Part shown: positions 23,052 through 33,696 of the stretch, one piece after another
Layout of the letters: every line of letters begins with the position of its first letter
How positions within the stretch are numbered: position 1 is the stretch's first letter
Assembly: GCF_009730915.1 (NCBI RefSeq)
Contig: NC_052488.1
Location: 24,155,868 to 24,219,867 of the forward strand
Length of the DNA stretch: 64,000 nucleotides
Source of the DNA: Dioscorea cayenensis subsp. rotundata
Lineage: Eukaryota > Streptophyta > Magnoliopsida > Dioscoreales > Dioscoreaceae
Direction of reading: 5' to 3'
Notes under the pieces: model-generated
Seen by the model: only the letters and a program-made list of their open reading frames with translations
The model's database searches: none
What the model was told of the DNA's origin: nothing
Position numbers and translations under genes: made by a program

Positions 23052-23882
23052 TTAGTCGGCAGAGACCGTGTCAATCTTGCCGGAAACAGCACCGGAGATG
23101 ACATTAGACCAGATTACAGGGCCATAGACAGTGAGCATGGCGTTGGTTTGCAGCACGAGAACAAACTCCGAATACGTGGGTGAAGCCACTCTGTTAGTCC
23201 AGAGAACATCACCACCCCAATGCTTCACTCTCAACTCACCATTAGCTTCCAAGTTAACGTAACAGTCATGCATGGTTCGGTCAGTGACACCAGTCTGCCA
23301 TTTTGTGGCTCCGTCGCCGTTGAGCACCAGGTTGCAGTCGTCCAGCAGTGTGAGTTCATTGTTCCCATTAACGATCGTGGTTCCGATGGGTGCTACATCA
23401 CCGGAGTAGAGCACTGACTCAGTGGTCTTCGTCCAAGTCCAACCAACAATCCCTGCTGTTAGTTGTGCCGAAGAGGACCCAGCACTCCAAAGCTGGGGAC
23501 CATATATACGAAGGGTGCCGTCATAGCGGAGGACGAGGGCATAGTACCCAACTTGGGACATAATGCCGCTGCTCCAGAGTGGGTAGCGAAAACGTGGGTG
23601 CCAAACGGCGAGTTTGCCGTTCAGGTCCAGAGTGACGTAGCACTCAGCTGAATAGCCCCCTGTCATGGTTTCCCACACTCTTGTGCTGCCATTTTTCAGG
23701 ACGAGGTTGCAATCAGATTGCAGGGTCAGGGAGTATTCCATGTACGTCAGGTTTTGGCCCCCCGCTGTCAGGACGTCGCCTCCGATCATGAAGTTGGAAC
23801 CTAAACCAGAGCAGATGAGGAAGGCGAGCTGAATGCTAAAGAGAAGCAGAAGGGTTTGGAGGACCTGCTGGATTATTGCCAT
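23052..23882 (-). CDS. Secreted two-domain GNA-type (bulb-type) lectin L1
   Basis: 276 codons, uninterrupted, no intron. Residues 1-28 form a signal peptide (hydrophobic LLLLFSIQLAFLIC, cleavage probably before LGSNF), so the protein enters the secretory pathway. Domain 1 spans about 29-135 and domain 2 about 155-262. Each has the beta-prism II pattern DCNLVL, an LxxNGxL strand and a YGPxxW end. Cysteines 58/81 and 183/207 fit the family's disulfides. The canonical sugar site QxDxNxVxY appears as QSDCNLVLK (55-63) and LDDCNLVLN (180-188), so the tyrosine is lost in both and Q in the second. The other four potential sites are more degenerate. Known relatives bind mannose and act as storage or anti-insect proteins. 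Here binding may be weakened or changed. The start aligns with Met9 of L2. Its promoter region alone is duplicated at 38405-40400. Confidence 0.93.
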   Translation of the reverse strand: MAIIQQVLQTLLLLFSIQLAFLICSGLGSNFMIGGDVLTAGGQNLTYMEYSLTLQSDCNLVLKNGSTRVWETMTGGYSAECYVTLDLNGKLAVWHPRFRYPLWSSGIMSQVGYYALVLRYDGTLRIYGPQLWSAGSSSAQLTAGIVGWTWTKTTESVLYSGDVAPIGTTIVNGNNELTLLDDCNLVLNGDGATKWQTGVTDRTMHDCYVNLEANGELRVKHWGGDVLWTNRVASPTYSEFVLVLQTNAMLTVYGPVIWSNVISGAVSGKIDTVSAD

Positions 23883-23937
23883 TGTTCTTGAGAGCTTCTT
23901 AACTTACAGTCTGTGACTGCTGCTTGATTTACAAACC

Positions 23938-23941
<4 letters not shown>

Positions 23942-23973
<32 letters not shown>

Positions 23974-23979
23974 ATATGG
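23942..23979 (-). promoter_or_regulatory. L1 core promoter: TATA box and GA-repeat 5' leader
   Basis: On the minus strand CCATATAAAG (23970-23979) lies about 90 bases upstream of the ATG, followed by a (GA)n tract (23942-23970) that would fall in the 5' UTR. GA/CT leaders are common in plant genes. The transcription start is inferred. Confidence 0.6.
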
Positions 23980-26491
23980 TTTACCATTGCATGCAAGACA
24001 TCTCCACCAAATACAGTCCCAATAATAATATACAAATCAAGAAGCACATGCATGGTCTGATGTAATAAAATCATATATGGAGTTCAGCGCGAAGTGATCT
24101 CTTGCGACTTTTACAACCCTTTATGGCAATCATCCATATCCTTTATCTATTGGGGCCATACCATCTTGTGATTTCTCTAGCCCTCATAAATTATCAATTA
24201 ATGGTAGGCAGTGAAGTGATGCCTAGAGTCACTGACATCTTTGTTTTATATTAATCCAATTTTTATAAATGGTTCTAAATATAGTATACTTAGTAACATC
24301 TCATGGACACTGCTCCAATTTTTATCCGATATCTCTGACAAGACTATAGATATAGTATGGCATCTTAGTGACACATCTGTGTTGTTTCAATGTTATTAAA
24401 TATCTCTGAAAAAATTTAGAGTTTATGATATTTTCTTTGCCCTTCTTAATTTTGTTTCCTTATAAATTTATAATAAATTCTTTCAATAATTCAATGGGAA
24501 TCTCGACGTATTACCAAATATAAAAAAATACCATGTTGATGAATAGTATTTTTACTTTATTTTTAATTTTTCTCTCCTTGTCATCGTAAATACTTCATTT
24601 TAACTTCCAGCTGTAGTTGTGTGATAGACGTATTATTTGTGTTTTTGTTTTAATAACTGATTAGCTTATCCATTATATATATATATATATATATGAGTAA
24701 TAGTATAGTGTGTGTATATATATATATATATATATGAGGTGTGCGTAGCTCAACTGTAGGTTACTCGTTAACCAACACACTTATTAAATATTTTTGAAAA
24801 TTTGAAAAGATCACAATTTAAGATGGTAGCCAGACAACGGACAAGCGCACATGGAAAAATAATCTTTCAGGGCGTTAAATTGCTTCTGCATTTACCAGCA
24901 CGTCCATTTATTATATATTTATATGCAATAGCTTCATGCTCATTAAACTCTGGTGACTTCTCCACGTGATCCCTCTCTTCCCACCTGCCCCACATGCATT
25001 CCCCAACCCTGCATGACCGTTGGTACGTGTTTACTCAAGTTTGGTGCACTTGTGGGAAACTAACCGTGGAAGAGATCCACTTAACCAACGCAGGAAATTG
25101 ATTTATTAATTTCATAGTCACAGACATATAGAGCGCATGTGCTTAGGTTTTAACAATAAAGCGGGGATGCAAAACCTACATGTCATAGTCCCATCCCAAG
25201 CCACGTTTTCATCGTTATACAACACTACAGATGGGCTTCAATGTTAGTTGTGTTGGCTGTGATTAGTAGCTGTGAAGCAATGCCGGCTGCGAGTTAAATG
25301 AAGACATAATAGAGAGAGATATCTGAAGGGATGGATCAAGATGCACCGTAAGAAGTGCATCATGACACTCCAGTGCTGTGTCGACTTAGGATTGACTTAG
25401 GATTGGCTGTCTCGTATATGTTTCTTTTTGAAAGTCTTTTAATAGTTGAGAGAAAGTCAGTAGAAGAACAAGTATTCTCCTTCTGCATTAGTCTCTTGCA
25501 CTGAACTTGTGAAGTAAACCCCCAGGAGACTATCAGGTTGAAGATGACTAAAGAGCCGCACCAAAGCATGGGTCTGTATGGAGCTGCAGCTACATGGAGT
25601 ATACGCATAAATCCTACTGTGTTATATCCAATCGGTATGGTAGTCAGTAAAGTTGTATGCTAGTAGCTGGTTGCACTGTTGCAGTCAGTGTAATTAATTA
25701 AGTGTGCTTGATTAAGACCATTCATGCCTATCAAGTCAGCATGATAGTCAGTAAAGTCGTATGTTATTTAGTAGGTTGTTGCAGGCAGTGTAAGTGTGGT
25801 TGAGTATGTACGTGATTAGGACCTTTCATGCTTATCACGTCAATATGGTAGTAGCAAAGCCAAATATTGGCAGGAGTAGTCAGTTTAGTGTGCTTAAGTA
25901 TGTACGTGATTAGGACCCTTCATGCTTAGTTTGCTGTGTGTCCTTCCTCTTTATATATCATGTAACGTGTAGTATGTTTTTGAAATATTAATGAAATGTT
26001 CTGTTTGAAACCCCCAACATGCTAGGCATACAGGTTTTGCATTATTAATTCACAAAAGGGCAAACTTTCATTCCGCAGTGTGCTTTGAAGCCGGTTTTTT
26101 GAAATGGCTGTTTTTAATAAAACAGTGTCTAAGTTTCAATAATGAGAATATATACTGATGTTTTTTAATAAACAAACACTTGGAGCTAAGTCAACAAACA
26201 TATATAATGGAGTCACAGGAAAACTCTTTAGTATATTCAAATGTGTAATTGTATTTGAGCATGTAAGCCAAGTCAACATAGCTGTTTGACAGTAAGGATT
26301 ATTAGTTTGTAGAAGTAACCATTAACAGTGTTCCTTGTTGTTGGTGCATAATGGAGTCATGTCAGTATATGACCGTTTTGTCGTTAGCTCTTGTTGTTCG
26401 TATAAAGTGTAATGTGCGGTTACGTCAAGCAAGTGGAGTCTTGTATGGTTGTTTTTAATAATTTTCACACAACAGTTCATTCTCACCACCC
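23980..26491. other. L1 upstream region, unit 1 of the tandem duplication
   Basis: About 2.5 kb. The part 23876-25890 is repeated almost unchanged at 38405-40405. It has AT microsatellites (24674-24694, 24716-24735), conserved non-coding DNA that probably includes the L1 promoter, and a minus-strand 82-codon frame (25360-25608) also present in the copy but of unknown nature. 25640-25960 holds imperfect repeats of 'cagtaaagt.gtatg' and 'gtacgtgattaggacc.ttcatgctta'. I see no gene. Confidence 0.55.
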
Positions 26492-26607
26492 TAGCATGCA
26501 CATGGCGAGTATGAAGTGACGTTTGACATAGTCTTTGTTCCGCTGAGTTGGTCCCTATAGTTTTTGAATTAGCGCTAGCGCGATAGTATTTAGTTGTTCA
26601 TGCGCCT
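26492..26607 (+). repeat. Left long direct repeat flanking the gag ORF
   Basis: 'tagcatg.acatgg...agtatgaagtg..tttgacat.gtctttgtt' through 'gttgttcatg' recurs at 27315-27417. The left copy is slightly longer and carries CG insertions. Confidence 0.75.
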
Positions 26608-26613
26608 AGCATT

Positions 26614-27300
26614 ATGATGAAGACCCTATTTAGAGCAGAGGACCTATGGGACCTGGTTGAAAAGGGTTATGCTGATCCGGATGAAGAAACTCGACTCAGG
26701 GAAAATACGAAGAAGGATGCAAAAGCACTATATTTAATCCAACAAACCTTGCCTGACAGTGTACTTTCAAGAATAGCTTCTGCCACTACGTCCAAAGAAG
26801 CGTGGATTACCCTGCAGAATGCATTTCGACCCTCCCCGAAGGTGATAATGGTGAGGCTTGGAACTCTGAGGCAAGAGTTTGAAATGTCATACATGAGAAG
26901 CAATGAGACTGTGCATAATTATGTCTCAAGAATGGTGGGAATTGTTAGCCAGATGAGGTTTTATGGAGAAAATGTTTCTGACCAGACTGTAGTAGCGAAA
27001 CTGCTGAGGAGTTTAACTGCGCGATTTGATCACATTGTGGCAGCGATTGTGGAATCTAGAGACCTAACAACTCTAACAATTGGCGAGTTAAGCTGTTCTC
27101 TACGGGCACATGAAGAAAGGCTAAACATAAACAGATCAGTTGAGAGGCTTGAAGGTGTATTTCAAGTGAAGGGGGAGACATCAAATGCTAAAGAAGGTGT
27201 TAAAGTGTCAGGCAGAGGTCGAGTAAGAAGCCGAGTTATAGGCAGAGGAAGGAGTGCAAATGAACGGGCATTCAACAATGATCGTAAATTTCATAACTGA
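26614..27300 (+). CDS. Copia-type gag (UBN2 family) open reading frame, domesticated or captured fragment
   Basis: 228 codons without a break. It matches the copia gag core: EDLWDLVEKGYADPDEE, ENTKKDAKALYLIQQTLPDS, SRIASATTSKEAWITLQNAF, VRLGTLRQEFE, ETVHNYVSRMVGIVSQMRFYGE, VVAKLLRSLTARFDHIVAAI, TIGELSCSLRAHEERLN. The tail is basic and RG-rich. In the family gag binds RNA and forms capsids. The usual N-terminus (about 25 residues before 'MKxLL') and the C-terminal CCHC knuckle are missing, and no protease or polymerase follows. It is flanked by direct repeats of about 105-115 bases that are not TG..CA LTRs. The intact frame beside so much decay suggests recent insertion or selection. The second duplication unit lacks it. 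Whether it is expressed is unknown. Confidence 0.6.
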   Translation: MMKTLFRAEDLWDLVEKGYADPDEETRLRENTKKDAKALYLIQQTLPDSVLSRIASATTSKEAWITLQNAFRPSPKVIMVRLGTLRQEFEMSYMRSNETVHNYVSRMVGIVSQMRFYGENVSDQTVVAKLLRSLTARFDHIVAAIVESRDLTTLTIGELSCSLRAHEERLNINRSVERLEGVFQVKGETSNAKEGVKVSGRGRVRSRVIGRGRSANERAFNNDRKFHN

Positions 27301-27314
27301 AGCTGCACTTATGG

Positions 27315-27417
27315 TAGCATGACATGGAGTATGAAGTGGCATTTGACATGGTCTTTGTTCAGTTGAGTTGGTTCCTGGTTTTTGAATTAGTGATGGTGTT
27401 TTGTTGTTCATGTCCCT
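27315..27417 (+). repeat. Right long direct repeat flanking the gag ORF
   Basis: The partner of 26492-26607. It begins right after the gag stop codon and ends just before the duplicated block that starts at 27438. Confidence 0.75.
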
Positions 27418-27437
27418 GAATGTAAGCCTTCATGCAA

Positions 27438-28140
27438 GGCACGTAGACATTAGTTATGGTTGTGTTGTGTTATCTCTAAATTTATCTGAATGCGAGTATG
27501 AAATTGTGATCACCCTCAAATCTGTATGCTATTCTCTCAAATTTTGTTTTTGACTGATTCTATCCGCCCTAATTTAAAATTGTCGCTAGTGTTAATTAAT
27601 TATTAGACTCGGACCAACTCAACTTGGATAAACCAATTGGAATAGCATACAGGGGAATATTAGACGGTGAATGGTTGATGCGTTCCGTTCTCACTAATAG
27701 TGAGGATTAAAGCGCTGTTATTTGCTACCTGAAATAACGGTATTATTTTGAGTAATATTATTTTTTATGGAATTGTTGTAGTTTAATTATGATTATTATT
27801 TAATTGTAATAATTTTATTTTGATTGATATGTATTTATTTAAATATGGTATAAATTTTAATACTATATATTTCACTAACTATATTTAAATTTATTTATTT
27901 ATTTAAATAAAATGAATAAATCACAATTTTCTTAAAAATAAAGGGATAATAAATTTATTTATTCTTATCATTTAATTATTTATTATTATTATTTTATTTT
28001 GATTGATACGTTTTTATTTGAGTACGATATAACTTTAATTGTTATATTTAATTAATTATGTTATTTATACAATTGTACTAATATAATCATATTTTTATAT
28101 CACTGCTCATTATTGTAATATTTTTTTATATCATATTATT
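27438..28140. other. AT-rich duplicated block between gag and lectin L2 flank
   Basis: 27438-27950 is repeated at 41085-41579. The rest (27950-28140) is very AT-rich and in unit 2 is replaced by the MULE-end/gypsy insertion. No gene visible. Confidence 0.6.
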
Positions 28141-29326
28141 GAGTCTAGTGTAACTCCGGATTGAACTCCGATCGATCCCGATTGAAATTTTGACATTTGA
28201 GTAGTTGAGTTTGAGAAAGAGTCCAAGTGTCTGTTTGATACGCACGATTTCAAGAGCATATAACAAAGCAACTTTTTGATTTACAACATAGCAAGTATAA
28301 AGCACAAACTACCCAATTCAGACATCATTAACTTTTTAATTTTTTGTACTACTAAAATCACGGTACAAAAAATTCGAACATGACAACTAATGACAAAATT
28401 ATCCCTATTTAAAATTAAAATTTATACTATTCATTACAAAAGTGATAACATGATTTATTTATTTTATTTTATTTATTTATTCATCTATTTAAAAATTTAT
28501 ATATATATATATTTATTTATTTATCTATCAATTTATTTGTTTTTTAGATTAAGATATTAATAAAAGTTTGTTTGTTTTGAATTAAATATTTTTAAAATTA
28601 TATTGATTTTTTAATTTGTTATTATATTGTTAGGTATCCTAAAATTTGATAAAATTTTTATAAAATATTATTGTATATTTTTTTATTATAAAACAAATAT
28701 AGAATAGTAAAAAAATATTATTGTAATTTATTATTTTGATTTCCGTACTTATGTAAATTAAACATTAGTCAACACAAAATTTTTTTTTTATACTGTTTAA
28801 TAAAAATCAAATATAAAACAGTAAAAATAGTTATATTATACTCTAACCACTTGTACTGTATGTGTTTTTCCCTTAGCAAATCAAACGCCGAGAGTCAGTA
28901 GGTGCATTTCCAAATTCATTCACTTGTGGAGTGGCACCATCCAGTCAGCATCTTCTAAAAACTCCACATACATATATATATATATATATATATATGAGGA
29001 TCGATTCTGTGAACGTTGCTTTGGACCGTTGGATTTCGATTCAACGGTCGGACACGTCCACAGAGAACGAACTCAACGGTCGGACTTTAACTCTCAGTGG
29101 ACGTCTATGCACGTCCACGAGAACCTTTTCTCTCTCTATATATATATAATATGTATTTTTAAAACCTGTTTATGCGCTCAAGTTGAACAGTAAAGCAAAC
29201 TTAAAATTACGAGAAGTTAACTTTATTACTCATGGCCAAATTATAAGACTGTTTCACACATGCATAACATCACAACACACAACAAAGCCATGGCAGCGGG
29301 AGGGAGGCTAGCTAGCTAGCTAGTAG
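28141..29326. repeat. Lectin L2 3'-flank block (copy B)
   Basis: Homologous to 13991-15051 and 43575-44634. It contains TTTA and AT simple repeats and the small private insertion at 28996-29137. No gene visible. It probably includes the L2 3' UTR and terminator. Confidence 0.7.
28996..29137. mobile_element. Small insertion (about 142 bp) inside an AT microsatellite
   Basis: Copies A (14830-14880) and C (44430-44460) have only an AT microsatellite here. Copy B carries 142 extra bases bounded by (TA)n on both sides. It holds CAACGGTCGGAC twice (29042 and 29074) and ACGTCCAC twice (29054 and 29110). The size, the TA target and the absence in two paralogues fit a short MITE of the kind that targets TA repeats. 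The family is not identified. Confidence 0.6.
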
Positions 29327-30193
29327 CTACTTATCGGTGACCATCTCAATCCCATGATCAGCACTAGGTTTGCCAATGCCAGATGCAGAGACACTGGACC
29401 AGATTTCAGGCCCATAGACGCCGAGATCCGCATTAGACTGCAGCACAAGAACGAACTCGGCATACACGGTTGCAGCCACTCCGTTGGTCCAGAGTAAATC
29501 ACCACCCCAACGCTTCACTCTAAACTCACCGTTTGCTTCCAGGTTAACGAAACAGTCATGCAAAGTCTTGTCGATCACACCAGTCTGCCATTTTGTGACT
29601 CCGTCATTGGTGAGCACCAGGTTGCAGTCGTTCTGCAGTGTGAGCACGCTGCCACCATTCACGATGGTGGTTCCGATGGGGGCTACATCACCGGAGTATA
29701 GCACTGAATCGGTGACCTTAGCCCAATTGACTAAGCCTGTTCCCGTTGTGCTGAGTGGCTGTGCTGATGAAGAGTTGGCTGTCCAAATCTTGGGGCCGTA
29801 TATGCGAAGGGTACCATCGTACCGGAGGACGAGGGCATAGGTCCCATACTGGGACTCTGTGCGGCTGTTCCAGATGGCGTAACCGTACCGAGTGTAGAGG
29901 TAGAGTTTGCCATTCTGGGAGAGAGTGAGGTAGCACCCTCGCCCATAGCCACCAGTCATGGTCTCCCAGATTACTGTGCTCCCGTTTTTAAGGACAAGGT
30001 TGCAGTCTGATTGCATAGTTAGGTTGTATTCCTTGTACGTCAGGTTTTGGCCCTCTGTCAAGTAGACGCCGGTGATCATGAAGTTGGAAGCCAAACCAGA
30101 GGAGATAAGGACGGCGAGCTGAATGCTAAAGAGAGTCAGAAGTGTTTGAAGGACCTTGACTGTCGCCATTGGAGTTGGAACTAGCTTCTTCAC
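29327..30193 (-). CDS. Secreted two-domain GNA-type lectin L2
   Basis: 288 codons from the first ATG, or 280 from Met9 (codon at 30167-30169). Met9 is the likelier start because MATVKVLQTLL aligns with the L1 start. The signal peptide then runs to about residue 35 (SSGLASNF). Domain 1 is about 36-137, domain 2 about 158-265. The sugar-site positions read QSDCNLVLK (61-69) and QNDCNLVLT (187-195), with Q, D, N and V kept and Tyr lost. LRYDGTLRIYGP and LQSNADLGVYGP keep Y but lose other residues. Cysteines 64/87 and 190/214 are kept. The C-terminus is 12 residues longer than L1. L2 is the closest intact relative of both pseudogenes. It probably acts as a vacuolar or extracellular storage/defence lectin. 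Sugar specificity is uncertain. Confidence 0.93.
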   Translation of the reverse strand: MKKLVPTPMATVKVLQTLLTLFSIQLAVLISSGLASNFMITGVYLTEGQNLTYKEYNLTMQSDCNLVLKNGSTVIWETMTGGYGRGCYLTLSQNGKLYLYTRYGYAIWNSRTESQYGTYALVLRYDGTLRIYGPKIWTANSSSAQPLSTTGTGLVNWAKVTDSVLYSGDVAPIGTTIVNGGSVLTLQNDCNLVLTNDGVTKWQTGVIDKTLHDCFVNLEANGEFRVKRWGGDLLWTNGVAATVYAEFVLVLQSNADLGVYGPEIWSSVSASGIGKPSADHGIEMVTDK

Positions 30194-30235
30194 AGTATGT
30201 GGCTGCGTCTAGATTTCAAACCACTACTTCTCTCT

Positions 30236-30250
30236 CCTTAATTATATTGT
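30236..30250 (-). promoter_or_regulatory. L2 TATA-like core promoter
   Basis: On the minus strand ACAATATAATTAAGG lies about 70-80 bases upstream of the probable ATG. In the duplicated gene the hAT-type element inserted in exactly this TTAATTAT string. Function is inferred from position. Confidence 0.45.
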
Positions 30251-31299
30251 AAAGAGATGAGTTGTTGTTGCAAGCGAGACGTATCCACGTCATACAATTG
30301 CAATGAACAACACACAACTCAAGAAGCACGTGAATGGTGTCATGAACTTCCGAAGTGGTCCACTTCCATTTGTGAGACTTTCAGCTAGAATCCATTATGG
30401 CATATAAATGTGGGCCTTAATTAATGGTCCATATCCTTGTGGACCTGTGGTAGGGTATCTCTTGCCTTAGCTCATAAATTTTCAATTAATGCGTGACATA
30501 ATTGATGTCTTGTGTGTGGTTGACACCTTTGTATTGTTTTAATTTTATATATGTTTTTAAAAATAGATATTTCGGTTATATATTTCTTTATCATTCTAAT
30601 TAAATTGAATATCTCATGATAGCCTAGAATTAGTACTACCATATTACTCCACCAAAAATCTATCTATGAAAAAAACTAGAATTAATAATTTCTCCTCTAG
30701 ATCGATTTTTTTTTATGTCCTCATAAATTTATAATTAAATCTTACAATAATGCAATGAGAATATTGACATATCACTACATGTTAAAATAACATATTGGAT
30801 TAATATGCTTTTTTGACTTGTTTTTGTGTCCTCATAAATTTATAATTAACTCTTGCAATAATGCAATGGAATCTTGTCATAGCACCACATGTTAAAATAA
30901 CATGCTGATTAATATGTTTTTTTTTGTGTCCTCATAAATTTATAATTAGCTATTACAATAATGCAATAGGAATTTTGACATATCGCCACATGTTAAAATG
31001 TTGATTAATATGTTTTTCTTTATTATATATCATGAGTACTTCATTAGTTGTGCTTTCATTTTCATTTTAATATAGTAGTATAGTCTATATATATTTATAT
31101 ATGAGGTGTGAATAGTTCATACTATAGGTTCGCTTCCTAACTTTTCAATATCCTAACCACATCACTTATTACGTACTTTTAAATTTGAAAAAAAAAAATC
31201 GAAGATATTCTAAAGATATGACGAATAGATAATGAATCGGACACGCAGAAAAATGAATTCTCCACATTAAATTGTTTCTACATTTGCCTAGCACATTAT
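30251..31299. other. L2 upstream region
   Basis: Conserved with 55490-56610 in unit 2. It contains a threefold repeat of about 85-100 bases around 'ctcataaatttataatta' (30720, 30830, 30930), each followed by '..aataatgcaat..gaat..tgacat..c.ccacatgttaaaat'. No gene visible. Confidence 0.6.
30715..31015. repeat. Three imperfect tandem units of about 95 bp in the lectin promoter
   Basis: Each unit holds 'gtcctcataaatttataatt' then '.acaataatgcaat.ggaat' then 'cacatgttaaaat'. The same three units occur at 56020-56320, so the array predates the segmental duplication. Confidence 0.7.
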
Positions 31300-31311
31300 T
31301 GTATGCGCGTC

Positions 31312-31630
31312 ATTCGTTTCTTTTTACTTGTCATATTTACTTAATTTATGATTAAAAAAAATTATTTAAAATTAGTTGGTTACTTATATTTTATAAAAAT
31401 TTTTATTAATTTTTAAAACTACCCATATTAAAAACCCCACTAGTGAAGTATATAATTTAATATTTAATTGATTGTGATTTATTGAAAATTGTAACTATAT
31501 TAAATTAAAAAATAATTTTAAAAAATATTTAGTAATATACAAACTTCTTATTTGATAAATAAAAAAATAATAAAAAAGAGTTCCAAAACGTAACAACTAA
31601 AAAAAAAAGACAGACCAGAGGAAGTATATA
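31312..31630. mobile_element. Stowaway-type MITE (degenerate)
   Basis: It starts with CGTTTCTTTTTACTTGTCA and ends near 'acaactaaaa..agacag..gaagtatata', matching the better-preserved copy at 61821-62125 in both ends and in the AT-rich middle. The duplicate lies at 56618-56935. Stowaway elements are Tc1/mariner derivatives with TA target sites. Confidence 0.65.
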
Positions 31631-31654
31631 TTAAAGTCTGTTGACTGGATCTGT

Positions 31655-31835
31655 TTCCTCCCCACATATTCCAATCCGCCTCACACATTTAATCCGTTTC
31701 CTCACCACATATTCCAATCGGCTCACACATTTAACTGCTTTCCTCCCCACACATTTAATCCGTTTCCTCCCCACATATTCCAATCAGCCTCACACATTTA
31801 ATCCGTTTCCTCCCCCACCAATCCCGATTGGAAGT
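31655..31835. repeat. Minisatellite of about 43 bp
   Basis: Units read 'cctccccacatattccaat' plus 'cgcctcacacatttaatccgttt', about four to five copies, some truncated. The copy in unit 2 is at 56990-57185 with a different unit arrangement. Confidence 0.85.
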
Positions 31836-32256
31836 AATTAATCTCACACATCTATAGTATTTAAAAGTACTAGTACTATTGAACATTGGAGCAACGATGC
31901 ATGCATACTCTAACCATCAGCTCACGAGATTGTAAGTAACGATGCGAAACCTATATGTCACGAACCCGTGATCAGTGCTGAACAATTAACGAAGCGATAA
32001 ATATCCTACCTACATTGCTATCATCTCCAACAGACGAGACGCTCCCAAAACAAATGGCCTGCGCTAGGTAGACTTGCATTGTTAATCAAAAGAATCGTAC
32101 ACGTGACCAAGTTACTATCGTTTTTGTATGTTTTTTAATTGTCACTTGCTCTACACGTTCGTCTTTGTGGTAATGATATATTATCACATAATAAGATTAA
32201 CATAATAATATGAGTGAAAATTTGTAGAGAATGGCTAATTTACATATTTTCAGGGA

Positions 32257-32451
32257 TGTTGGAACAACCCTTGAAACATGGCTGATTTCCAGGATAGACA
32301 TGCAACCTGTCCTTGAAATACTGGCTGACTTTCAGCTAGGATTGATTTTTGTAATAACTGAAAATTTATTCTTTCTAGAGGTTTGAAAGTCTATAAGAGT
32401 GGGTGTATTTCTTTCATTTGCAAGATAGAAAATAAACTCAGGACTTCCACA
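32257..32451 (+). mobile_element. 5' LTR of a Ty1/copia retrotransposon (195 bp)
   Basis: Begins TGTTGGAACAACCC and ends ...ACTTCCACA, the TG..CA pattern. It is followed at once by TGGTATCAGAG (32452-32462), complementary to the 3' end of initiator methionine tRNA, the usual copia primer-binding site. No matching 3' LTR is present. Confidence 0.85.
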
Positions 32452-32684
32452 TGGTATCAGAGATTTAAGATCCTCTCTTGGTCTTGATTGCCAATTTTTT
32501 TTTCTTGGTCTTCATTGCCATCTTTTCCAACCTTCATTGTCATCTTTGTTTATCCTACTTTGGCCTTCATTGCCATCTTTTCCTACTTTGGCTCTCATTG
32601 TTATTCTTTCCAGCCTTTCATATCTAAATATTGTCAATGTCAGAAGTCTCAAGAAACTCCAATAATTTCAGCCCAGACTCCTTC

Positions 32685-33696
32685 AATGGAGGCCTCACAA
32701 CCTCTCGATGAGCTACACAACCCCTGAATACTACCTATCGTCTCAGTATGGTAGAAACTATTTGCAATGGTCACAATTGGTGAAGACTTTCTTAAAGGGG
32801 CGTGGGAAGATTAGTCACTTGACTGGAGATTCCCCACAAGAAAATGACCCAAAGTTTCGAGGGCTTGGGATGAAGAAGACTCCATGATCATGTCTTGGTT
32901 ATGGAACTCTATGCAGCCATCAATTAGCAAAATCTTCATGTTCCTTCCAACAAACCATGATATTTGGGAATCAGCTCGGAAGACTTACTCAAAGATGAAA
33001 GATGCAGCAGTACTTTATGAAATTAAAACTAAGATCACCAACACCAAGCAGGGAACACTGTCAGTGACGGAGTACTATAATCTAATGAATGGTCTATGGC
33101 TGGAATTAGATAATTATCAAAATCTAACAATGAAATGTAATGATGACACACAAACTCTGTTGAAGCTATTAGAAGAAGAAAGAATTTTCCAGTTTTTGGC
33201 AGGATTGAACATTGAATTTGATCAAGTTCGTGTTCAACAGCTTGGAAAAGAGGAGACACCTAGTCTTGAAGAGGTCTATTCTGCTATCAAGGCTGAAGAG
33301 AATCGAAGGACTGTTATGTTGGAAACTCAACCTGCTATTGGTTCTGCAATGATTTCAACCAAACCCAATCATAGTCGAGGACATACTCCAAGACAGACTG
33401 AAGGAAAACCTGAAGTTTATAAATCATCCAACAGGGATGGACTTTGGTGCAACTACTGCAAGAAGGCACGTCACACTAAAGACACATGTTTCAAATTGCA
33501 CGGAAAAGAGCAAGTGTTCAATAAAATCAAACATCAAAGAACTCAGGCTCTTTGTGCAGTTCAAGAAGATAGACAAAAATCAACTAATGAAGGACAATTT
33601 AGCAAGCTGAGGTTCAATCAAGAAGAGATTGACAAACTAAAAGGCTTCCTCAACACCTTACCCCTCGGGTGTGTGTTCGTTAGCGACAATCGGTGA
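32685..33696 (+). pseudogene. Copia gag
   Basis: After a stop and frame change near the start (YYLSSQYGRNYLQWSQLVKT then HLTGDSP), a 270-codon frame from 32884 gives the gag core (SWLWNSMQPSISK, DIWESARKTYSKM, YNLMNGLWLELDNYQ, FLAGLNIEFDQVR) and the zinc knuckle CNYCKKARHTKDTC (about 33450-33490). The knuckle keeps the C-x2-C-x4-H-x4-C spacing that binds RNA. Upstream frame breaks make it non-functional as read. Confidence 0.85.

Noticed and set aside
25360..25608. 82-codon minus-strand frame repeated at 39841-40122
   Set aside because: Both lie in the duplicated promoter block and differ by a 40-base insertion and an extra repeat; no family resemblance, so conservation is only recent duplication.
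29305..29325. GCTA tetranucleotide repeat after L2 as a possible regulatory site
   Set aside because: Short simple repeat shared by the paralogues; no evidence of function.
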